From the NCBI GenBank assembly GCA_964640725.1, contig CAZXIJ010000065.1:1-7738 (forward strand): 7,738 nt of DNA, given 5' to 3'. This DNA is from CALHVX01 sp964640725 (GTDB lineage: Bacteria > Pseudomonadota > Gammaproteobacteria > Pseudomonadales > Azotimanducaceae). Under the pieces are notes generated by a model. It did not search any database, had not been told where the DNA came from, and was given only the letters and a program-made list of their open reading frames with translations. The position numbers were made by a program, and so were the translations under genes. Shown here piece by piece: positions 1 to 4,824 of this stretch. The stretch's first letter is position 1, and every line of letters begins with the position of its first letter.

Positions 1-841
1 ATCTGAGCTCATCCATCCAGTCCCAAAGCCCGGCCGGGTCCTGGCTGTGGAAGCGAGAAAAGGGGATCTCCGGCAAGCGGTCGGCCCCGCGGAAAATCAC
101 GTTGCGGTGCAGGTTGCCCCGGTCGTCGGTGGACGAGGTGTACTCGTACGCAACAAAGGTCGTGAACTCGTTCGGGGCATTGTGTCGTTCCGCGGCGCGC
201 ACAATATCCATCCAGGCAGAGCGGGACGCGTCCTTGAGCAATTGCACGTCCAGCTTGCCCGAGACCAGCTCGCGGACTGCCGACTGCAGATATCCGGCAA
301 AAGTCTGCCCGCGCACGCCGATGCTGTCGTCGTTCAGGTTACCCGGCCGGTTCAGGTTGTGCAGCGGTTCATTCAGCGCCAGCTTCCCTAACGGCGTCGC
401 CGGATCTGCCCCCTCTTTCAACGCCCCCAGAAACCCCGCGTGGTCGGTAATGGCGTAAAAATCGAGCGGGCGGTTCAGCTGCACGTCGTAACCGGACGGG
501 TGGGCAATGGCCTCGCCCTTCGCATAGCGGTAGCCATCGTCCGGGGTCGCGATGGTGCCGAAGGCAAAGGCATCAAAGGAGTAAGCGGTGTGAACGTGCA
601 GGTCACCGAAGTAGGCGTTGCGATCGGCATTGCGTGCGGCATCGGCAACAAACACTTCGGCGTTGCCGGCAAACGCCTTCTCGACAAACTCGCGCGCGGC
701 TGCTTGCGCTGCGCGGGGGTCAGGACCCTGCTCTGGGCTTGATGCGGCGGCGTCCGGCGCCGGTGCCGCAGTCTCGGGCTGGCCACAGGCAGTTAGCACA
801 AGCGCGCTCAACAGAACCGTGAAAGATTGGCGCAGCTTCAT
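1..841 (-). CDS. DUF3604 family lipoprotein, N-terminal part (C-terminus beyond window)
   Basis: Reading down from the ATG at 841-839, the frame stays open for 280 codons to the left edge, so the C-terminus is missing. Residues 1-19 form a lipoprotein signal: a basic start (MKLRQ), a hydrophobic stretch, then the lipobox LTAC with Cys19 as lipidation site. A Pro/Ala-rich linker follows. Residues 79-85 read GDLHVHT, followed by AYSFDAFAFGT, and later come an ITDH motif and EYTSS...GNLHRN. These are typical of DUF3604, whose HxH and DH motifs resemble the metal-binding residues of PHP-type phosphoesterases. The family is, as far as I know, without an established reaction, so metal-dependent hydrolysis is inference. 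The protein should be anchored to a membrane facing the periplasm. A CGGGAG ribosome site lies 5 nt before the ATG. The divergent TetR gene 106 bp away is a plausible regulator. Confidence 0.88.
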   Translation of the reverse strand, partial: MKLRQSFTVLLSALVLTACGQPETAAPAPDAAASSPEQGPDPRAAQAAAREFVEKAFAGNAEVFVADAARNADRNAYFGDLHVHTAYSFDAFAFGTIATPDDGYRYAKGEAIAHPSGYDVQLNRPLDFYAITDHAGFLGALKEGADPATPLGKLALNEPLHNLNRPGNLNDDSIGVRGQTFAGYLQSAVRELVSGKLDVQLLKDASRSAWMDIVRAAERHNAPNEFTTFVAYEYTSSTDDRGNLHRNVIFRGADRLPEIPFSRFHSQDPAGLWDWMDELR

Positions 842-947
842 AGTCGCTCCCGTATCCGCATTAAATCTGGTGCGCTGCTAGTATTACACGAATCATATAA
901 TATGGGCCGCTTCACGAATCTGCGGCAACAATCCACAGGTGCCTGAT
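842..947. promoter_or_regulatory. Divergent promoter region between DUF3604 lipoprotein and tetR-type gene
   Basis: These 106 bp separate two divergent genes and should hold both promoters. On the plus strand, TATAAT at 896-901 is a perfect -10 hexamer about 47 bp before the regulator ATG, but no good -35 stands 17 bp upstream. On the minus strand, TTTAAT (rc of 860-865) is a weaker -10 for the lipoprotein gene. An 8-bp direct repeat, CACGAATC, occurs at 887-894 and 913-920 and brackets the TATAAT; it could be part of a regulator site. TetR proteins usually bind inverted repeats, and I see no convincing one here. Confidence 0.4.
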
Positions 948-1541
948 ATGACACAACCTGCCCGGCGCAGGCTGACCCGCGAAGCCAGGCGCAACCAGAT
1001 TTTGGACTGCGCCCAGCGGGTTATCGTCCAGGAAGGGCTCTCCACGCTCACCATGGAGCGTCTGGCTACAGAGGCGCAAGTCAGCAACCCGCTGATCTAC
1101 AAGTACTTTGATACCCGGCTGCAGGTTCTGCAGGAGCTGCTTGTCAGAGAATTCCAGGCGTTTCGACGATCAGTGGCCCAGAACATGAGCGTCGACAGCT
1201 ATCGCGAAGCGGTTCGCAGCTATGTCGATATCAACTTCAGGCAGTTCGCCGGCGGGAATGTACTGAGCATACTGCTCAGCCAACCTGACGTGCGCCAAGC
1301 CGTAGAGGAAGGGGAGAAATCGCGGCACGCACCCTTCTTCGTGAACCAGCTCGCCAAGGAATACAAAATTCGCCGGCGACTCGCGGAACAGATCATTGCC
1401 ATGGCATCTGGCGCGTCCATCGCCGCGGCCGAACACTACGGCCGGTACGGCGGGGACAGAGCCGCCCAAATCGAGCAGGCGGTCGACTTCATCTTCGGGG
1501 GTATCGAGCAGCTGTTGGGTGCTCGGTCGGAAGGAGCGTAG
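948..1541 (+). CDS. TetR/AcrR-family transcriptional regulator
   Basis: This 197-residue protein has the usual TetR length and layout. The N-terminal DNA-binding domain spans about residues 10-60: helix 1 with RREARRNQIL-like basic residues, EGLSTLTMERLATEAQVS, then the signature PLIYKYF at 48-54 that ends the helix-turn-helix. The rest is a helical ligand and dimer domain of unknown ligand. I chose ATG at 948, with AGG at 937-939 eight bases upstream. A GTG at 939 would add three residues but has no ribosome site of its own. It sits divergent from the DUF3604 lipoprotein gene, so it most likely controls that gene and itself; this is inferred from layout only. Confidence 0.9.
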   Translation: MTQPARRRLTREARRNQILDCAQRVIVQEGLSTLTMERLATEAQVSNPLIYKYFDTRLQVLQELLVREFQAFRRSVAQNMSVDSYREAVRSYVDINFRQFAGGNVLSILLSQPDVRQAVEEGEKSRHAPFFVNQLAKEYKIRRRLAEQIIAMASGASIAAAEHYGRYGGDRAAQIEQAVDFIFGGIEQLLGARSEGA

Positions 1542-1779
1542 CAGCACAGCTAGCAGAGGTGCGCGTCATCGCACTTGACCTCGCCTGACCGGCGCAATCG
1601 CTGGCATCCCCTGGCGGTCGCAGTGAGCGCTATAAGCAGCCTGCTGTAACTTACCCGCCCAAAAACTGCCCTAGACCCATTTCAATGACTGCTTTCGGCT
1701 GCAGATTCAATCGGACGATGCCACACATCGGTTAAACCGGTCAGCTCGATTGGCCGCACTGTTTGGATATAGATTGGCG
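1542..1779. other. Intergenic stretch between convergent genes, nothing recognised
   Basis: These 238 bp lie between the ends of the TetR gene and the methyltransferase gene, which point at each other. Both transcripts should end here, but I find no GC-rich hairpin followed by a T-run. A short odd palindrome (AGCAG C CTGCT, 1635-1645) has only a one-base centre and no T tract. No coding frame shows family likeness. Confidence 0.5.
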
Positions 1780-2574
1780 TCAGCTGGCTTTTCTAAGAAT
1801 CCAGATCGCGTCGACGAGGTTCTCCTCGACAAACGCGTTCTCCTGAGCCTGGCTTTCCGCGAAGGCCATCAGCGCTTGTTCCAGGTCCGGATGCTCAAGG
1901 GCAAGGGCCTCAGCTCTGGCCCGAATCTTCAGTGCCTCATCTTCGAAGTCTTCGTCGTCAAGCTCCTCTGGGTCCTCAACGTCCGAATCCGCGTCCAAAA
2001 GCTTGACCAGCGTATCGCCGCTTGTCGTCAATCGGGAGATCGTGTCATCGCGATGGCCGTACCGCTCAAAACCAGGAAAGTCGTTCGACCCGTCATCGGC
2101 AAGATACAAATCGCTGATGATCATCAGACCGCCGGGGCGGACATAGTCCCGGATTACATCAACGGTTTCGTCTGGCCCGCCCAGCACATCCCCCAGAGCC
2201 GCGAACACAGCGACATCAAAGGGCCCCACCCTGGCCGCCATATCCAGAACGTTGCCGTACAGAAACGTGCAAAGACCTTCAACGCCGCTTTCCTGAGCCA
2301 GCTCTTCACAGCACTGAACAAAGGGCTCAAAGAGTTCTATGCCTGTGACCTTTAAGCCCGTTGCTTCGGCAATCTCGACCGCGGTTGCGCCTTTGCCGCA
2401 GCCCAGGTCAACAATGGTCGAACCGGCCGTCAGATTCAGGTCAGCAATGACTTCTGCAATTTGCTCCGCGTCGCTGCCCAGCTCGTCAAGGTCGGCCAGT
2501 AGCGCCGGTGCCAAAGGCAACAGATCCGGGTCAATCTCCAGCGCGTAGGCCACCATCTCCTGCTCAGTTCGCAT
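1780..2574 (-). CDS. Class I SAM-dependent methyltransferase, second gene of MarR operon
   Basis: This 264-residue protein has a Rossmann methyltransferase core. Motif I is VDLGCGKG at residues 55-62 (SAM binding), Glu80 sits at the end of the second strand, GNVLD is at 107-111, and RPGGLMIISDLY at 146-157 is the post-core strand. About 50 residues precede the core. Residues 194-213 form a strongly acidic run (14 of 20 Asp/Glu), unusual for the fold. Substrate cannot be read from the sequence; Cys88-Cys89 and Cys102 do not match the arsenite methyltransferase pattern. The ATG lies 3 bp after the MarR stop codon, and its GGAG ribosome site sits inside the end of the MarR gene, so the two are co-transcribed and probably translationally coupled. 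It is presumably controlled by that regulator. Confidence 0.88.
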   Translation of the reverse strand: MRTEQEMVAYALEIDPDLLPLAPALLADLDELGSDAEQIAEVIADLNLTAGSTIVDLGCGKGATAVEIAEATGLKVTGIELFEPFVQCCEELAQESGVEGLCTFLYGNVLDMAARVGPFDVAVFAALGDVLGGPDETVDVIRDYVRPGGLMIISDLYLADDGSNDFPGFERYGHRDDTISRLTTSGDTLVKLLDADSDVEDPEELDDEDFEDEALKIRARAEALALEHPDLEQALMAFAESQAQENAFVEENLVDAIWILRKAS

Positions 2575-2577
2575 ACG

Positions 2578-3075
2578 TTACTCCAGCGCGTCATCCATTG
2601 GGCAGGCGTCGCAGTCGTCGGCACTGCACAGGCGACAGATTTGATAGGCATGCTGCTCATCAACGACCGCACAGGCGAGCATCTTTGCGAGAAGTCCATC
2701 CAGTTCGATCTGTTCGGCTGCTGATAGAAAGTCCAGAAAGGATGCCAATGCGTCATGCCGTGATGCCAATAGCTTCCTGACCAAGCTTTCCCCTTCGGCG
2801 CTGAGAACGAGGGCCACAGCCCTGGCGTCATCAGCCTCTGCCCTGATGACCAACCCCTGAGCTTCGAGCTTCGCCACCAGTCGCGTTGTCGCTGATTGAG
2901 AGCGCCCCAGAGTCCTGTGCAGAAAGTCAATCCGCTGCTCCGGTGCATTGGAGATCGTCACTAACGCTGCTGCCGAGCTTGCGGTGAGTCCACTGACCCC
3001 TTCAATCGCTGCCAACTGACGGTCGATAGCGAATTGAGAAACTGCACCCAGTAAGTTTGCAGTTCGCTGTTTCAA
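2578..3075 (-). CDS. MarR-family regulator with C-terminal four-cysteine motif (TTG start)
   Basis: This 165-residue protein is a winged-helix MarR regulator. The recognition region is RTLGRSQSATTRLVAKLEAQGLV (about 54-76, shown here broken: RTLGRSQSATTR, then LVAKLEAQGLV), followed by the wing with the family pattern DDAR (82-85) and LVLSAEG. After the dimer helices the tail carries Cys135 and a C147-x2-C150-x4-C155-x2-C158 cluster, which looks like a metal-binding or redox knuckle. The start is TTG at 3075-3073: an in-frame TGA lies three codons upstream, no in-frame ATG fits before the first helix, and a GAGGTG ribosome site lies 7 nt away. It heads the operon with the methyltransferase and probably represses it through the palindrome upstream. 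Signal unknown; metal, oxidant or electrophile are inferences. Confidence 0.9.
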   Translation of the reverse strand: MKQRTANLLGAVSQFAIDRQLAAIEGVSGLTASSAAALVTISNAPEQRIDFLHRTLGRSQSATTRLVAKLEAQGLVIRAEADDARAVALVLSAEGESLVRKLLASRHDALASFLDFLSAAEQIELDGLLAKMLACAVVDEQHAYQICRLCSADDCDACPMDDALE

Positions 3076-3098
3076 TGTCGGTCACCTCGATCAAGCAT
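3072..3098 (-). promoter_or_regulatory. Possible 8-codon leader ORF overlapping the MarR TTG start
   Basis: In the MarR leader, ATG at 3098-3096 opens a frame of eight codons that ends in TGA at 3074-3072. That stop overlaps the TTG start (3075-3073) in the sequence TTGA. The ribosome site for the TTG lies inside this mini-frame. Overlaps of this kind can couple translation, but the mini-ORF has only a weak AAGAG site of its own and could be chance. Confidence 0.2.
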
Positions 3099-3136
3099 TT
3101 CTGCTCTTGGCATGCCCGCTTAGCCAACAGCTCGAC

Positions 3137-3168
3137 ATTACATATGCATAATGCATGTATAGTCGCAA
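3137..3168 (-). promoter_or_regulatory. Likely promoter/operator of the MarR-methyltransferase operon
   Basis: An AT-rich island in an otherwise GC-rich region lies 62-93 bp upstream of the MarR start. It holds the perfect odd palindrome ATGCAT-A-ATGCAT (3144-3156) inside a looser inverted repeat. On the minus strand TTGCGA (rc of 3163-3168) resembles a -35 and TGTAAT (rc of 3137-3142) resembles a -10. Their 20-bp spacing is longer than usual, so exact hexamers are uncertain. A palindrome between promoter elements is the usual place for MarR autorepression; that this protein binds it is inference. Confidence 0.45.
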
Positions 3169-3199
3169 TCATTGAGCCCTGTCAACCCAAACCGAGAGA

Positions 3200-4081
3200 T
3201 CAGCGATTGTCGTTTCGTTGGAGCGCATTGGCCTGGGCCCGACAGTAGCGGGCAAAGGCACGGGTCGCTTCGACCTCTTCTGGCTCAACGGGCCGCAATG
3301 CCTGTTCCGCATCTCCCTTGCGCAGGGTCAGTGATCGGCTGATCAGGCCTTGCCAGTCACCGTCAAGGTTCGCCTGCGCCCAGTTCATTGCTTCTTTCTT
3401 GGATGTGACCCGACCCGCTACGGTTGTGTGCAAGATCCGGCAGAAGAGACCGACCCAGAAGGCCTGCAGAGCGAAGATCGGCATCGACAAACCTGTCGCA
3501 ATGACCGCGTCCATGAGCTCACGTATTTCTGCGCGCAGAGCGTCGGCGGAGACCGGGTCCACCAGCTCGCGAACATCCGGGCCCGCCAAATGAACTCCTT
3601 TCTCGTAAAGCGTCCACCGGACCACCTGGCTGTTGTCGTGCTCCGAGCGAACCAGGGTGTCGGAGCCATGAGGGAGATACCAAAAGGGATAGCACCGGGC
3701 CGGCATGCCATCCATGCCCGGATCGCCCCAGCTGTCGTCGCGCGACTCTCCTGGCGGGTCTCTGGGCTCCGTCGACCAGCGACGCAGCACGCTTCTGGGC
3801 GCGTACGATCCTTCTATGTTGAGGGGCCAATAGGGGAGGTCCAACTTAGGGATACGTTTGTGCAGCTGTTGCAGGCGCGCCAGCTCATCAGCGGACAGGT
3901 CTGCATTCGTGACGATCACAAAATCGCAATCCGAATACTCGCTGAAGTCGCCGATGGCGAAGGATCCCTGCAGATAGGCACCCACGAAATTATCTGCGAG
4001 GATCTCCTGGGCACTCCCAACCAGATGTTCCAGCACCCGATTGAGAGCCGGATAAGGCGTCGGGTCGACTGGTTCAGTCAC
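3200..4081 (-). CDS. Nucleotidyltransferase, AadA-like (aminoglycoside adenylyltransferase-type fold)
   Basis: This 293-residue protein has a polymerase-beta-like nucleotidyltransferase domain at its N-terminus: GS at residues 39-40, then D51-x-D53 in SEYSDCDFVIV, which bind the metal-nucleotide. Glu90 in PLNIEG is placed like the third carboxylate (Glu87) of AadA enzymes. The rest is a helical domain of the kind that follows this fold in AadA-type proteins. Such enzymes transfer a nucleotide to a small molecule, but many chromosomal members have unknown substrates, so a resistance role is not shown. The start is GTG at 4081, supported by a very strong ribosome site. It follows the GNAT gene after 40 bp on the same strand and probably shares its transcript. 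Confidence 0.82.
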   Translation of the reverse strand: MTEPVDPTPYPALNRVLEHLVGSAQEILADNFVGAYLQGSFAIGDFSEYSDCDFVIVTNADLSADELARLQQLHKRIPKLDLPYWPLNIEGSYAPRSVLRRWSTEPRDPPGESRDDSWGDPGMDGMPARCYPFWYLPHGSDTLVRSEHDNSQVVRWTLYEKGVHLAGPDVRELVDPVSADALRAEIRELMDAVIATGLSMPIFALQAFWVGLFCRILHTTVAGRVTSKKEAMNWAQANLDGDWQGLISRSLTLRKGDAEQALRPVEPEEVEATRAFARYCRAQANALQRNDNR

Positions 4082-4093
4082 GGATCACCTCCT
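4082..4093 (-). promoter_or_regulatory. Extended 12-nt Shine-Dalgarno of the nucleotidyltransferase gene
   Basis: On the minus strand AGGAGGTGATCC lies directly before the GTG start, with the AGGAGG core 6 nt away. It is complementary over all 12 bases to the conserved 3' tail of 16S rRNA. It decides the GTG start and predicts efficient initiation despite the weaker start codon. Confidence 0.85.
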
Positions 4094-4121
4094 GTTTCGC
4101 GCTCAGAGGACCTGAGCGCCG

Positions 4122-4601
4122 CTAAAGCTTCAGGGCCCTGCGATGCTCCAGCACGTGGGAACGCGGTGGCGGCAAAGCACCAGTCTCTCCCGTGGGGTGA
4201 AATCCGCAACGCTCATACAGAGCGATGGCAGGAGCATTGCGATCCGCAACGTCCAGTATCAGACGGGCAAAGCCAGACTGCCTCGCCCAGCTCGCCACCG
4301 CGGCGATCAGCCGCTCGCCAGCCCCCGAGCCACGCGCCTTTGGGGCGACCCACATGGAGATCAGCAGGGCAGTGTCCCCGTCGCCAACTTCAGGTGCACC
4401 GCGAGCCATGCCGACATCCTCACCCTGACGTACTGCAAGGAACGTTGGCAACTGACGGAGCTGCCGTTCCCAGCCTTCATCCGCAATCTGCAGAGCGTCC
4501 GAGTAAGTGCTCCCAAAGGCGTCCGGCGCATCTTGCAGGGCCTGCAATCGGACCTGCTTGAGCCGCTCCCAGCCGTTCGTGTCCAGCCGCTCGATCTTCA
4601 T
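4122..4601 (-). CDS. GNAT-family N-acetyltransferase
   Basis: This 159-residue protein is a single GNAT domain of normal length. The acetyl-CoA pyrophosphate loop (motif A) is VAPKARGSGAG at residues 85-95, with the R90-x2-G93-x-G95 pattern. Motif B follows as DRNAPAIALYERCGF (120-134), with the usual Asn and Tyr. The N-terminal half (VRLQALQDAPDAFGSTY) is the common acceptor-side sequence of this family. It moves an acetyl group from acetyl-CoA to an amine; the acceptor is unknown. ATG at 4601 has only a weak ribosome site. It lies upstream of the nucleotidyltransferase gene on the same strand, so the two may form a small modifying-enzyme operon, and it is divergent from the monooxygenase gene. 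Confidence 0.88.
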   Translation of the reverse strand: MKIERLDTNGWERLKQVRLQALQDAPDAFGSTYSDALQIADEGWERQLRQLPTFLAVRQGEDVGMARGAPEVGDGDTALLISMWVAPKARGSGAGERLIAAVASWARQSGFARLILDVADRNAPAIALYERCGFHPTGETGALPPPRSHVLEHRRALKL

Positions 4602-4708
4602 AGGGTCTTGTCCGCTTGCGTCAATCGGCCCTGCGGGTAGTCAAGGAGTGATCGCCCCCCTTGCAACACCGAACCACCTTGATTCGCCTACACAGCGCCG
4701 TCTCGACA

Positions 4709-4737
4709 AATATACGGCACAGACACTGCTTTGCCAC
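4709..4737 (-). promoter_or_regulatory. Candidate promoter for the GNAT-nucleotidyltransferase pair
   Basis: On the minus strand GTGGCA (rc of 4732-4737, 4 of 6 to a -35) and TATATT (rc of 4709-4714) are 17 bp apart, the standard sigma-70 spacing. It lies about 108 bp before the GNAT ATG, leaving a long leader. No clear counterpart for the plus-strand monooxygenase gene was found. Confidence 0.25.
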
Positions 4738-4750
4738 CGGGCCTCATGAA

Positions 4751-4769
4751 ACCTGCCGCCCGGGCAGGT
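4751..4769. repeat. 7-bp inverted repeat upstream of the monooxygenase gene
   Basis: ACCTGCC and GGCAGGT pair perfectly around a 5-base centre (GCCCG), ending 55 bp before the monooxygenase ATG. No T-run follows, so it is not a terminator. It could be an operator or a leader hairpin. Confidence 0.35.
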
Positions 4770-4824
4770 ATCCTCGCAGCAGGAGCCGGTTGGCTACCGA
4801 AATCTCGAGCAATGGGGAGGGGCG

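Noticed and set aside
939..947. GTG at 939 as the TetR start
   Set aside because: No ribosome site precedes it, whereas ATG 948 has AGG at a good distance.
1635..1645. Palindrome after the TetR gene as a terminator
   Set aside because: Five-base arms with a one-base centre cannot form a normal hairpin and no T-run follows.
1750..2355. A 201-codon open frame on the plus strand
   Set aside because: It lies opposite the methyltransferase gene and shows no domain.
4082..4093. Match to the 3' end of 16S rRNA on the plus strand
   Set aside because: Only 12 bases match and no rRNA sequence precedes them; read on the minus strand it is a ribosome-binding site.
3350..4561. A 403-codon open frame on the plus strand
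   Set aside because: It runs antisense through the nucleotidyltransferase and acetyltransferase genes, both of which show clear family motifs; its own translation is low-complexity and unlike any family.
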